Positions 55,796 to 64,000 of a stretch of 64,000 nt of DNA are shown here, piece after piece. The notes under the pieces are model-generated. The model was not told the origin of the DNA. It worked only from the letters and a program-made list of their open reading frames with translations, and did no database searches. Numbering within the stretch: the first letter of the stretch is position 1; each line of letters begins with the position of its first letter. This stretch comes from Dyella sp. 2HG41-7 (GTDB taxonomy: Bacteria > Pseudomonadota > Gammaproteobacteria > Xanthomonadales > Rhodanobacteraceae), in contig NZ_JAJEJV010000004.1 of assembly GCF_021390675.1 (NCBI RefSeq), positions 1,054,001 through 1,118,000 of the forward strand, given 5' to 3'. The translations under genes were made by a program, and so were the position numbers.

Positions 55796-57978
55796 TGGAA
55801 ACACAACCCGAGCGCATCGCCATTCTCGGTGGCGGTGTAGGAGCGATGACGGCTGCGTTTTGGTTGAGCAGCGTGGAGAACTGGCAAGAGCGCTATCAGA
55901 TCGACGTCTATCAAATGGGTTGGCGACTCGGCGGCAAAGGAGCTAGCGGACGCAATGCAAGCATGGCGCAGCGTATCGAAGAGCACGGATTGCATATCTG
56001 GTTCGGCTTTTACGACAACGCATTTCAACTCATGCAACAAACGTATGCGGAACTCGCGCGTCCTCCCGGCAGCCCGCTGGCGGCCTGGACGGATGCGTTC
56101 AAACCGCAGCATTTCGTTTGTCTCGCCGAACTTATCGAAGCGAGTTGGCGCGTGTGGCCGATCGATACGCCGCAATTGCCCGGCACGCCCGGCATGCCGC
56201 GCGGGCCTGAAACGATCGGCGACATCGTGGGTGAATTGCTGGATTGGCAACGTTCGTGGTTCGAATCCTGGGCGATGACGTTTCTCAAACATGCGGGTTC
56301 GCCCTTTCGCATGGGCGAACATCGTGAAAGTCGATTGCACGATTTGCTGGCGGCAGCGCGCGCCGGCCTGACGGCATACGAAGACGTGGGCGATCCCTTG
56401 ACGGTTGCGCGCAAGGCGAGAGACTTGGCGCGTTCGTCCGCGAAATCCGCGCCGGGCGACGGCGCCGCGGCCGCCGATTGGCCGGCCGTGCTGAAGTTGT
56501 TGCAGGAGCTTCAACACGCTCTGCACGATGTCGCTGCGCCATTTGGCGATCCCGATACCTGGTCCGACGACTGGCGTCGACTGTATTTGGCGTTGGATAC
56601 ATCGTTAGCTGTCGGTGTCGGTATGTTGATGGACGACGTGATCGGAAAGGGTTTCGAAGTCATCAACCACATCGACTTCCGCGCCTGGTTGACGCAGCAC
56701 GGCGCGCAACCAGTCAGCGTGAACGGTGCGCCCGTGCGTGGCTTTTACGATCTAGTGTTTGCCTATCGAAATGGCAATCCCGCACAACCCAATATCGAAG
56801 CCGGCACCATGTTGCGCGGCATGCTCAAAGTGGGCCTGAGTTATCGCGGCGCGTTGATGTACAAGATGCAAGCCGGCATGGGCGATGTGGTGTTTGCGCC
56901 GGTGTACGAAGTGCTCAAGCGCCGTGGTGTGCAATTCCACTATTTCCACAAGTTGTGCGAGTTGCGCCCCGATGCGTCCAATACAAACGTCGACGAGATC
57001 GAATTGGAGCAACAGATTGCGCTGCTCGGCGATAACTACGAGCCATTGGTCGACGTAAACGGGTTGCCATGCTGGCCTTCGCAGCCGTGTTACGAGCAGA
57101 TCGATCCCCGGCAAGCGGCCTTGCTTCAAGCGCATGACGTCAATCTGGAAAGCCATTGGACGAATTGGCCCGACGTGTATCGCCAGGCGACCGGCGCATC
57201 GCTGCCGCATAAAACATTGCGTAGAGGCATCGATTTCGACCACGTGGTGTTCGGTTTGTCGGTCGCGAGCCTTGCTGTGGTGGCGCAGCCTTTGTTGAAA
57301 ATCAGCGATGCGCTGAAGCGATGCAGCGATCACATCGAAGCCGTTGCGACGCAGGCTTACCAGGTCTGGTTGAATCAGGATTTGCAGGGCATCGGCTGGA
57401 GCGATCGCGGCGAAAACGACGAAGAGCCCGTGCTATCGGGATTCACCGAGCCGTTCGACACTTGGGCGTCGATGGATCAATTGCTGTGCCGCGAAACATG
57501 GCCGCCGGATCACACGCCGAAAAACATCGGCTACTTCTGCAACGCGCTGGCGCTCGATAACTATCCGCAGCCTGGAGACAGCGATTTTCCCGCGCGCTGC
57601 GCCACCTTAGTGAAGGCGACGGCGATTCATCAGTTGCAAACGGATATCGGCGCGCTCTGGAGCGAAGTGGGCCATCGGGGATTTCCATGGAACTGGCTGG
57701 TCGATCCTAAGGAAGGCGCAGGTGTAGCGCGCTTCGACAGTCAGTATTGGCGTGCGAATGTCGATCCTTCCGAGCGCTATGTGTTGTCGTTGGTCAACAC
57801 GAGCCAGTATCGATTGCACGCTGATAAATCCGGTTTCGCCAATCTTTTTCTCGCGGGCGATTGGTTGAAAACCGGACTCGACGCGGGTTGCGTGGAAGCG
57901 GCCGTGATGGGGGGTATGCAGGCGAGCAGGGCGATTTGCGGTGTGCCCGCGCACATTCAAGGCGAGCGTGGTTGGTAG
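55795..57978 (+). CDS. FAD-dependent desaturase/isomerase-like oxidoreductase
   Basis: A 727-residue flavoprotein. ATG 55795 shares one base with the stop of the decarboxylase-like gene. The dinucleotide-binding motif IAILGGGVGAMTAAFWL is at residues 8-24, followed by QMGWRLGGKGASGRN, and HGLHIWFGFYDNAFQLM, which resembles phytoene-desaturase and carotene-isomerase relatives. The C-terminal NLFLAGDWLKTGLDAGCVEAA closes the FAD domain. No crtB or other carotenoid gene is nearby. It is larger than typical desaturases (about 500), with an insertion around residues 210-330. The substrate is unknown. Confidence 0.78.
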   Translation: METQPERIAILGGGVGAMTAAFWLSSVENWQERYQIDVYQMGWRLGGKGASGRNASMAQRIEEHGLHIWFGFYDNAFQLMQQTYAELARPPGSPLAAWTDAFKPQHFVCLAELIEASWRVWPIDTPQLPGTPGMPRGPETIGDIVGELLDWQRSWFESWAMTFLKHAGSPFRMGEHRESRLHDLLAAARAGLTAYEDVGDPLTVARKARDLARSSAKSAPGDGAAAADWPAVLKLLQELQHALHDVAAPFGDPDTWSDDWRRLYLALDTSLAVGVGMLMDDVIGKGFEVINHIDFRAWLTQHGAQPVSVNGAPVRGFYDLVFAYRNGNPAQPNIEAGTMLRGMLKVGLSYRGALMYKMQAGMGDVVFAPVYEVLKRRGVQFHYFHKLCELRPDASNTNVDEIELEQQIALLGDNYEPLVDVNGLPCWPSQPCYEQIDPRQAALLQAHDVNLESHWTNWPDVYRQATGASLPHKTLRRGIDFDHVVFGLSVASLAVVAQPLLKISDALKRCSDHIEAVATQAYQVWLNQDLQGIGWSDRGENDEEPVLSGFTEPFDTWASMDQLLCRETWPPDHTPKNIGYFCNALALDNYPQPGDSDFPARCATLVKATAIHQLQTDIGALWSEVGHRGFPWNWLVDPKEGAGVARFDSQYWRANVDPSERYVLSLVNTSQYRLHADKSGFANLFLAGDWLKTGLDAGCVEAAVMGGMQASRAICGVPAHIQGERGW

Positions 57979-57983
57979 CCTGA

Positions 57984-59792
57984 TTACTCGGAGCGCGCTT
58001 CAGGCAGCGCCTGCTCGCTAAGGCGTTCGGTGCGGCGGTACGACTTGTGCGCATACATAGTGCGATCGGCTTGGCGCACCAGCTCGGTGAAATCGGCGCT
58101 GCTGAAACGGCGTTGATCCGGCGGCGCGCTGCATAACCCGAAGCTGATGCCGGCGCCGGGGAAATCGCTGTGGCGCAGCGATTGATCCAGTTCGCCCAGC
58201 GCGCGCGCCAAACGTTGCTGCCCGAGTTCGTCGCCGTAGGCGATCACTGCGAATTCGTCGCCGCCCAGGCGAAAGGCTCGGATCAAGTCGCCCAGGCGCG
58301 CCAAGCCCTCGCCGACGGCGCGCAACAAATCATCGCCTCGTTCGTGACCTTGGCTGTCGTTGACGAGTTTGAGTCCGTCCAGATCGATCATGCCGATCTG
58401 CCAGGTGCCCTGCGCAGGATTGGTGTTTTCGCGGCGCGTGATCTCTTCGACCATCACGTTGAAGGCGAGGCGATTACCCAGGCCCGTCAAGGGATCGATG
58501 GAAGCCTTGGCGATGGCTTCCTGCATGCCGCGGCGAAAGCGCTCGCGGCCGTCTTCGACCAATTTGACATGATCGGCCAACGCGAACGCCAGCAACATCG
58601 CTTCGCACGCATTGCCCATCAATGTTAGCAGATCGGCGTTGTCCACCATGCTGGGAATCAAGCCGAAGTTGACCGGAAGAATGATCACGCCCGGCACCAG
58701 AACCGCCATAAACGCCAAGGTGAAAAAGCGCGCGCGGCGGACGCCTCGCCACAACGCCCACAAACCCATGCCCGCCGAATAAAGCACCACGATCGACACC
58801 GCGAACGTGGCGATAAGAAACGCCAACTTCGGAAAGAGCAGCGATACCGGCAGCGCGATAATGGCCGCCACCGCAATGCCATAACCTACGCGCGCCATCT
58901 GCGGCGCATGCCGACGCAAATCCAGAAAGCGAATCGTAAAGCGCGCATGCACAACGGGAAGCAGAATGAACCACTGCGCGAAGTTGACCGGCTCCGTGTC
59001 GATACCCAGCCAACTTTGCGGCACGCCGAAAAAGAAGCCCCAGCCGGCGACCAGGATCAACGCCTGGCATCCGTAAAGCCGATAACCCTGATCGCGTATC
59101 CACAAACCCACGAACAAAATGAAAATGCCCAGCCCAAACAGCACGCCCAGCGAGCCGAGCATAAGCGCCGATTCATTGGTTCGTCGCTGGTGATATTCGG
59201 CGCGCGTCTGCACGTCGACGCGCGGCATGGCCGTAAAAAACTTGGACGTCACGCGAATCACCACCGCATAGCGATGCCCCGGCGTCAGCGTCACGGCGGC
59301 AACGCCGCGCGGCACTTCGTAGACATCCTGCGTCGCGCCCGTCTCTACGTACTGCTGCGAACCATCGTCGCCCAGCACAAGCATGCGGGCGCTGTCGTAG
59401 TACGTATTGTCGAACGTCACCACCCAGGCGGACGCGGGTTTCGACGGGGTGAAGCGCGCCACCAGCCAGAAATCGCCGCCGAGCATATTGACCGACGGCA
59501 ATGGCGGGCGTGCGGCCAGCCAATGATTCAATTCGGCGTAGCTTTGCGGGCGGGCGTCGTTCACGTCGGCCTGATAGGTGGCGAGCGGCGGCGACTGTGG
59601 CGCGGGACCGAAGAGCTGCAAAGGCCGGGCGTCGACCGGCGTCGGCCGACCGATCAACACGAAAAAGCAAAGCAAAAGGCTGACCAGGCCACGGTCCAGC
59701 GACCGCCGCAACGCGGGTTCCTGCGCGTGCAAGTGACGACGCAAAGCTGCGCCCCTTAGCCAGTCTGCGTCCGGCGATGGTAGCACTGGCAC
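57984..59792 (-). CDS. 7TMR-DISM diguanylate cyclase
   Basis: A 602-residue membrane enzyme that should make cyclic di-GMP. After a signal-anchor (GLVSLLLCFFVLIG) comes an extracellular DISMED2-like beta domain (about 55-190), seven membrane helices (200-400) and a GGDEF domain (DPLTGLGNRLAFN; RLGGDEFAVI). The active-site GGDEF is intact. The product-inhibition site RxxD five residues before GGDEF is absent (those positions are GDLI). The start is uncertain: GTG 59792 lacks a clear ribosome site. It points away from nadE. Confidence 0.9.
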   Translation of the reverse strand: MPVLPSPDADWLRGAALRRHLHAQEPALRRSLDRGLVSLLLCFFVLIGRPTPVDARPLQLFGPAPQSPPLATYQADVNDARPQSYAELNHWLAARPPLPSVNMLGGDFWLVARFTPSKPASAWVVTFDNTYYDSARMLVLGDDGSQQYVETGATQDVYEVPRGVAAVTLTPGHRYAVVIRVTSKFFTAMPRVDVQTRAEYHQRRTNESALMLGSLGVLFGLGIFILFVGLWIRDQGYRLYGCQALILVAGWGFFFGVPQSWLGIDTEPVNFAQWFILLPVVHARFTIRFLDLRRHAPQMARVGYGIAVAAIIALPVSLLFPKLAFLIATFAVSIVVLYSAGMGLWALWRGVRRARFFTLAFMAVLVPGVIILPVNFGLIPSMVDNADLLTLMGNACEAMLLAFALADHVKLVEDGRERFRRGMQEAIAKASIDPLTGLGNRLAFNVMVEEITRRENTNPAQGTWQIGMIDLDGLKLVNDSQGHERGDDLLRAVGEGLARLGDLIRAFRLGGDEFAVIAYGDELGQQRLARALGELDQSLRHSDFPGAGISFGLCSAPPDQRRFSSADFTELVRQADRTMYAHKSYRRTERLSEQALPEARSE

Positions 59793-59830
59793 AGGGGGCT
59801 GGGCGCAGGAAGAAATGGCGGATCTTCGCG

Positions 59831-59872
59831 GCTTTCGGTGGGTTTCGATTCATTGCGAAACTCACCGAAAGC
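59831..59872. repeat. 17-bp inverted repeat in the nadE upstream region
   Basis: GCTTTCGGTGGGTTTCG (59831-59847) pairs with 59856-59872 with one wobble and an 8-base loop. It occupies the 248-base divergent gap between the diguanylate cyclase and nadE. There is no T-tract. It may be a REP-type repeat, a leader structure or a regulator site; nothing else stands out in the gap. Confidence 0.6.
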
Positions 59873-60040
59873 GGGTGGACCGACGTCGCCGAGGCATCGG
59901 GTTCCAAATTTGCGTCGCTCCGATGGTCCAATGGCGTGAGCGCGTGCCTTTCGGGTTGACCAGGCCTTAAGGGAAATGCCTTGTCCAACGCCGCTTCGAC
60001 TACCATTTAGCACCCACCGTCCCTGGACCATGACAAACCG

Positions 60041-61681
60041 ATGGCCGTACTTCGCCTGGCGCTGGCTCAGCACGATTTCCCCGTTGGCGCCGTCGCCGCC
60101 AATACTGTCAAAGTGCGCGACCTGATGACGCAAGCCCACGAAGGCGGCGCATCGCTGGCCGTGTTTCCTGAGCTCACAATCAGCGGCTACCCGCCGGAAG
60201 ATCTCCTTCTTCGGCCGAGCTTTCTCGCGGCGTGCCAAGACGCGATCGAAGAACTGACGGCGGATACCAACGGATTGGCCGCGATTGTGGGTTTTCCGCA
60301 CAGCCTCGGCGAGGTTTACAACGCGGCCGCGTTTCTGCGCGGCGGCCAGATCGCCCAGATCACGCACAAACAAGCGTTGCCCAATTACGGCGTGTTCGAC
60401 GACAAGCGATATTTCCGGCGCGGCCACAGCAGCGCGGTCGCCGTCGTAGACGGCGTTCGCGTTGGCTATCTGATTTGCGAAGACGTATGGCAGGCGGAAC
60501 CCGCCGCAGAAGCCGCGGCCGCTGGCGCGGAGCTGATCGTGGTGATCAACGCCTCGCCCTGGGACGACGCCAAACAGGCGGCACGCGAAGAAGTGCTGGT
60601 CGCGCGCGCCAAAGAAACCGGTTGCGCGTTTATTTATCTCAACCTCGTCGGCGGGCAAGACGAAGTGGTCTACGACGGCGGTTCCATGCTCGTCAACGGC
60701 GATGGCAGCATCGCCGCGCGCGCGCCGACGTTCGTCGATGCGCTGCTGTGGGTGGATTTCGATACGGAAGATCGCAGCTTGCATGCTCGCGATTGGCCCA
60801 GCGTGCCGGATACCTCGCACGAAGCGACGCTGTATGTGGCGCTGGTGCGCGGCATTCGCGATTACATCGACAAGAACGGTTTCGATGGCGTGCTGCTGGG
60901 TCTTTCCGGCGGCATCGATTCGGCGCTTACCCTGGCGCTTGCGGTGGATGCGCTGGGCTCCGATCGCGTCACGGCGGTGATGATGCCGATGCGTTACACC
61001 TCGCAGCTTTCGCTCGACGGCGCGCGCGAACAGGCCGAGCGGCTTGGCGTGGACTATCACGTGATCGGCATCGAGCCGGTCTACGAATCGTTCATCACGG
61101 CGCTTACGCCGGTGTTCGCCGGCAAGCAGCCGGATATCACCGAGGAAAATCTGCAATCGCGCACGCGTGGTGTGATGCTGATGGCCATGTCCAACAAACA
61201 TCGTCGACTGTTGCTCGCGACCGGCAACAAGAGCGAGATGGCGGTGGGCTACGCCACGTTGTACGGCGATATGTGCGGCGCGTATGCGCCGTTGAAGGAC
61301 GTGTACAAAACCGAGGTATATCGCCTCTCACGCTGGCGCAACGAAGCGGAAACTCGCCAAACCGGCAACGCGAACGATTGGGTAATTCCGCCTGCGGTGA
61401 TCGAGCGTCCGCCGTCCGCGGAGCTGCGCGACAATCAAACCGATCAAGATTCCTTGCCGCCGTACGACGAGCTGGACGCAATCCTTGCGCGTTTTATCGA
61501 GGACGAACAATCGCAGGCGGAGATCATTGCCGCAGGCTTCGATGAAAGCACCGTGCATCGTGTGGTGCGCTTGGTGCTGATCAACGAATTCAAGCGTCGT
61601 CAGGCGGCGCCGGGTCCGCGCGTGACCACGCGCGCGTTCGGCCGCGAGCGTCGTTATCCGATCACGTCGGGCTGGAAATAG
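60041..61681 (+). CDS. nadE: Glutamine-dependent NAD+ synthetase
   Basis: NadE amidates deamido-NAD, using ammonia channelled from glutamine. It has 546 residues: an N-terminal nitrilase-like glutaminase with Glu44 (FPELTISGY), Lys110 (ITHKQALPNYG) and Cys146 (YLICEDVW), then a synthetase domain with the PP-loop SGGIDSA at 289-295. The catalytic triad is complete, so it does not need free ammonia. It is monocistronic, with a strong terminator after it. Confidence 0.97.
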   Translation: MAVLRLALAQHDFPVGAVAANTVKVRDLMTQAHEGGASLAVFPELTISGYPPEDLLLRPSFLAACQDAIEELTADTNGLAAIVGFPHSLGEVYNAAAFLRGGQIAQITHKQALPNYGVFDDKRYFRRGHSSAVAVVDGVRVGYLICEDVWQAEPAAEAAAAGAELIVVINASPWDDAKQAAREEVLVARAKETGCAFIYLNLVGGQDEVVYDGGSMLVNGDGSIAARAPTFVDALLWVDFDTEDRSLHARDWPSVPDTSHEATLYVALVRGIRDYIDKNGFDGVLLGLSGGIDSALTLALAVDALGSDRVTAVMMPMRYTSQLSLDGAREQAERLGVDYHVIGIEPVYESFITALTPVFAGKQPDITEENLQSRTRGVMLMAMSNKHRRLLLATGNKSEMAVGYATLYGDMCGAYAPLKDVYKTEVYRLSRWRNEAETRQTGNANDWVIPPAVIERPPSAELRDNQTDQDSLPPYDELDAILARFIEDEQSQAEIIAAGFDESTVHRVVRLVLINEFKRRQAAPGPRVTTRAFGRERRYPITSGWK

Positions 61682-61703
61682 CGCGCAAAAACTTCAACCA
61701 ATA

Positions 61704-61740
61704 AAAAAGCCGGTGGCTCGACGCGCACCGGCTTTTTGTT
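61704..61740 (+). terminator. Terminator after nadE
   Basis: A 12-bp perfect stem AAAAAGCCGGTG (61704-61715) with CACCGGCTTTTT (61726-61737) and T-rich tail. It also lies 20 bases from the bamD stop on the opposite strand and can serve both. Confidence 0.92.
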
Positions 61741-61757
61741 TTCTGTGAAGCGATGAC

Positions 61758-62618
61758 TCAGTAGTGACCCGAGAACGGAATCATCTTGCGGATGATCGAC
61801 GGCGAGTGCGGCCACCGGGCGTCTTTCAGGTACGGATGATCCGGATAGTTGGTCGTCAACACCTGGCGCACCTGCTCCGCCTGCTGCTTCTGGCCCAGCG
61901 CCAGATAGCTGCGGCACATGATCGCCAGCGCATCGCCAGCCTGCGGCGACTCCTGATAGTGCTCGATCACGTACTGCGCGCGGTCGGCCGATGCTACATA
62001 CGCCTTGTTTCGTAGATAGAACTCGGCCACGTTGATTTCGTACTGCGCCAGCACGTTGCGAAGGTAGATCATGCGCTGGCGGGCGTCGGCCGTGTAGGCG
62101 CTGTCGGGGAAGCGGCGGCTGAGTTCCGCGAAATCGTCGAACGATTTCAGGTTGTAGCCCTGGTCGCGGCGCGCCTGCGCACCTTTGGCCTCATCGGAGA
62201 ACGTGCGCTCGATAATGCCGGTAGTGCGATCGAAATTGATCATACCGCGCAAGTAATAGGCATAATCCACGTGCGGATTGAGCGGGTTGGTCTTGATGAA
62301 GCGGTTGATCGTGGAATACGCGTCGTCCGGCTTGTTGTTCTTGTATTGAGCGTACGTCAGCTCAAGCTGGGATTGCTCATTGAACGGGCCGGACGGGAAG
62401 CGGGCGATCAGACGCTGGTACGCTTTCTCGGCTGCCGAGTAATCGGCATGGACGAGATCGTTATGCGCTTTGGCGTAAAGCTGCTGCACGGGCAGGGTGT
62501 CGAGCGGATCGCCGCCGCGCCGGAACCACGAGCAAGCGCTCATCGTCAGTGCCAGAACCAGCACGATCAGTACTTTAAGGACAGTTGTCGGGTTAGCCGG
62601 CAGCTTGGTTACGCGCAT
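61758..62618 (-). CDS. bamD: Outer-membrane assembly lipoprotein BamD
   Basis: BamD is the essential lipoprotein of the BAM complex that folds outer-membrane barrels. It has 286 residues from ATG 62618 (MRVTKLPANP); the frame runs to 62702 but crosses rluD. The lipobox LTMSAC puts the lipidated cysteine at residue 29. Five tetratricopeptide-like repeats follow (AKAHNDLVHADYSAAEKAY; YYLRGMINFDRTTG). It is divergent from rluD, across only about 70 bases, so the two share a promoter region. Confidence 0.95.
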   Translation of the reverse strand: MRVTKLPANPTTVLKVLIVLVLALTMSACSWFRRGGDPLDTLPVQQLYAKAHNDLVHADYSAAEKAYQRLIARFPSGPFNEQSQLELTYAQYKNNKPDDAYSTINRFIKTNPLNPHVDYAYYLRGMINFDRTTGIIERTFSDEAKGAQARRDQGYNLKSFDDFAELSRRFPDSAYTADARQRMIYLRNVLAQYEINVAEFYLRNKAYVASADRAQYVIEHYQESPQAGDALAIMCRSYLALGQKQQAEQVRQVLTTNYPDHPYLKDARWPHSPSIIRKMIPFSGHY

Positions 62619-62691
62619 GAGGTAGGGTTCAGATGTTTGAGCGAAAAGGGATGATAGCCGAAACCGGCCGCCGGCCGGGGAGCTCGGCCGC

Positions 62692-63663
62692 ATGACCGTC
62701 ATCCGTCACGAGGCGATTGTCCCCCTCTCGGCGGCGGGTCGGAGATTCGACCAGGCCTTGGCCGAGATGTTCCCCGATTATTCCCGCTCCCGGCTCACGA
62801 CCTGGATCAAGGCCGGCGCCGTCACGTTGGACAACGCGCCGGCCGCGCCGCGCCAGCTGCTCAAAGGCGGCGAGCGTGTGTTACTGGAGGCGGAGCTGGA
62901 GGTCGAAGTCGCCAGCGCGCCCGAGGCCATCGCGCTGGACATCCGGCATGAAGATGAACACCTGCTGGTGCTGAACAAGCCGGCCGGTCTGGTGGTGCAC
63001 CCTGGCGCCGGCAATCCGGCCGGCACGGTGCTCAACGCGCTGCTGCATCACGATCCGAAGCTGGCGGAATTGCCGCGCGGCGGCATCGTGCATCGGCTCG
63101 ACAAAGACACGTCCGGCCTGATGGTGGTCGCCAAGACGCTCGCCGCGCACACGGCGCTGGTCGACATGTTGTCCCGTCACGATGTGGAGCGTCAGTACGA
63201 AGCCGTGGTGCTGGGCGCGCTGATCGCCGGGGGCACCGTCGATGCGCCGATCGGCCGTCATCACACCGACCGATTGAAACAAGCGGTGCGCGACGAAGAG
63301 GATGGCAAGCACGCCGTCACGCACTATCGTCTACGCGAACGCTTTCGCGCCCACAGCCTGATTCAGTGCAATCTGGAAACCGGACGCACGCACCAGATCC
63401 GCGTGCATTTGGCGCATATCGGTCATCCGCTCGTCGGCGATCCGCTATACGGCGGCAGCTTGAAGCTGCCCAAGCGCGCGACACCCGAACTGGTCGCCGC
63501 GTTGCGCGGGTTCCGTCGTCAGGCTTTGCATGCGGAGCGTTTGTCGTTCGTGCATCCGGTGAGCGGCGAAACGCTGTCGTTCGAATCGCCGCGACCGGAC
63601 GATATGAATGCCTTGATCGTCGCCATTCGCGACGATCTGGCCGCCAACGGCACGGACGACTGA
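62692..63663 (+). CDS. rluD: 23S rRNA pseudouridine synthase RluD
   Basis: RluD makes pseudouridines 1911, 1915 and 1917 in helix 69 of 23S rRNA. It has 323 residues: an N-terminal S4 RNA-binding domain (residues 15-75, [17 protein letters not shown]), then the catalytic domain with Asp in [16 protein letters not shown] and the later [17 protein letters not shown]. The order bamD (divergent), rluD, pgeF is conserved in gammaproteobacteria. It is followed 13 bases later by pgeF. Confidence 0.95.
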   Translation: MTVIRHEAIVPLSAAGRRFDQALAEMFPDYSRSRLTTWIKAGAVTLDNAPAAPRQLLKGGERVLLEAELEVEVASAPEAIALDIRHEDEHLLVLNKPAGLVVHPGAGNPAGTVLNALLHHDPKLAELPRGGIVHRLDKDTSGLMVVAKTLAAHTALVDMLSRHDVERQYEAVVLGALIAGGTVDAPIGRHHTDRLKQAVRDEEDGKHAVTHYRLRERFRAHSLIQCNLETGRTHQIRVHLAHIGHPLVGDPLYGGSLKLPKRATPELVAALRGFRRQALHAERLSFVHPVSGETLSFESPRPDDMNALIVAIRDDLAANGTDD

Positions 63664-63676
63664 CGCGGTGTCTTCC

Positions 63677-64000
63677 ATGACCGACGCCTGGATCTTTCCC
63701 GACTGGCCCGCGCCGCGCAGCGTGCATGCGGCCATCACGACGCGCGATGGTCCCGGTGTGTCGCAGTCGCCGTTCGGGCGCTTCAACCTCGGTTTGCGCA
63801 GTGGCGAAGATGGCGCCGTCGTGCACAGCAATCGCAGCGCGTTGCGCCAATCGCTGGCGTTGCCGGCCGAGCCGCGCTGGCTCAAGCAAGTGCACGGCAC
63901 CGTAGTGGCCGATCTTGGGCCGCTGCCCAGTCCCGTCGAACCCGAAGCGGACGCCGCGGTATCGCATTTGCCCGGCACCGTGCTGGCGATTCTCACCGCC
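63677..64000 (+). CDS. pgeF: Polyphenol-oxidase-family protein PgeF/YfiH (3' end outside window)
   Basis: The first 108 residues of a YfiH/LACC1-family protein, open to the window end. It starts at ATG 63677, 13 bases after rluD. FGRFNLGLRSGED and WLKQVHGTVVAD near the N-terminus are family motifs. In E. coli, PgeF corrects misincorporated serine in peptidoglycan precursors; other members have purine nucleoside phosphorylase activity. The active-site His and Cys residues lie largely beyond the window, so function cannot be judged further. Confidence 0.9.
   Translation, partial: MTDAWIFPDWPAPRSVHAAITTRDGPGVSQSPFGRFNLGLRSGEDGAVVHSNRSALRQSLALPAEPRWLKQVHGTVVADLGPLPSPVEPEADAAVSHLPGTVLAILTA

Noticed and set aside
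59777-59959. 60-codon plus-strand frame before nadE
   Set aside because: No ribosome site, and it contains the 17-bp inverted repeat; more likely non-coding.
1-64000. CRISPR arrays, rRNA, tRNA, prophage or transposase genes
   Set aside because: I looked for regular direct repeats, cloverleaf-like gaps and integrase or transposase motifs and found none; all gaps are short and accounted for.

Overview
The window is chromosomal DNA of a gammaproteobacterium of the Xanthomonadales, most likely Rhodanobacteraceae (Dyella, Rhodanobacter, Luteibacter type). This rests on the G+C-rich codon use, the order lptD-surA-pdxA-rsmA-apaG-apaH, the pairs ubiH-ubiI, pilS/sucCD and bamD/rluD-pgeF, and a TonB receptor/MFS/glycosidase style of sugar uptake. 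The genus call is inference; there is no rRNA or tRNA gene here to test it. Gene density is high and no gap without a gene exceeds about 300 bases.

Layout. 1-3762: end of an M23 envelope peptidase, then secA. 3865-11000: the leftward envelope and housekeeping operon lptD-surA-pdxA-rsmA-apaG-apaH. 11071-13854: msrB, a 268-bp nested inverted-repeat element, and a leftward trio (BtuM-like membrane protein, cobalamin adenosyltransferase, histone-deacetylase-like hydrolase). 13945-19000: ubiH, ubiI, a secreted dienelactone hydrolase, ispB and ssb. 19050-22036: a lipase-like lipoprotein divergent from a DUF4105 membrane protein.

22098-29423 is a mannoside-use locus: GH92 alpha-mannosidase, divergent from a LacI regulator, FucP-type transporter, PfkB sugar kinase and AGE-family epimerase/isomerase. 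Together they can take mannose through fructose to fructose 6-phosphate. Two LacI-type operators sit in the divergent promoter region. 29599-33502 holds three translationally coupled two-component genes.

33547-52309 is the most distinctive region. The regulator PilR and its likely kinase PilS flank about 15.7 kb of sugar genes: esterase, periplasmic GH37 trehalase, TPR/2-oxoglutarate oxygenase, periplasmic GH65 enzyme, MFS transporter, TonB receptor, a cytoplasmic GH65 phosphorylase fused to beta-phosphoglucomutase, and a divergent LacI regulator. These form a full outer-membrane-to-cytosol route for an alpha-glucobiose such as trehalose or kojibiose. A tandem GATATCGATATC palindrome lies in the divergent promoter.

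52599-64000: sucC-sucD, a coupled pair made of an acetoacetate-decarboxylase-like protein and a desaturase-like FAD protein (function unknown), a 7TM diguanylate cyclase, glutamine-dependent NAD synthetase, bamD, rluD and the start of pgeF. The best candidates for something new are the nested inverted-repeat element, the decarboxylase-like/FAD pair, and the alpha-glucobiose island with its TPR-oxygenase.
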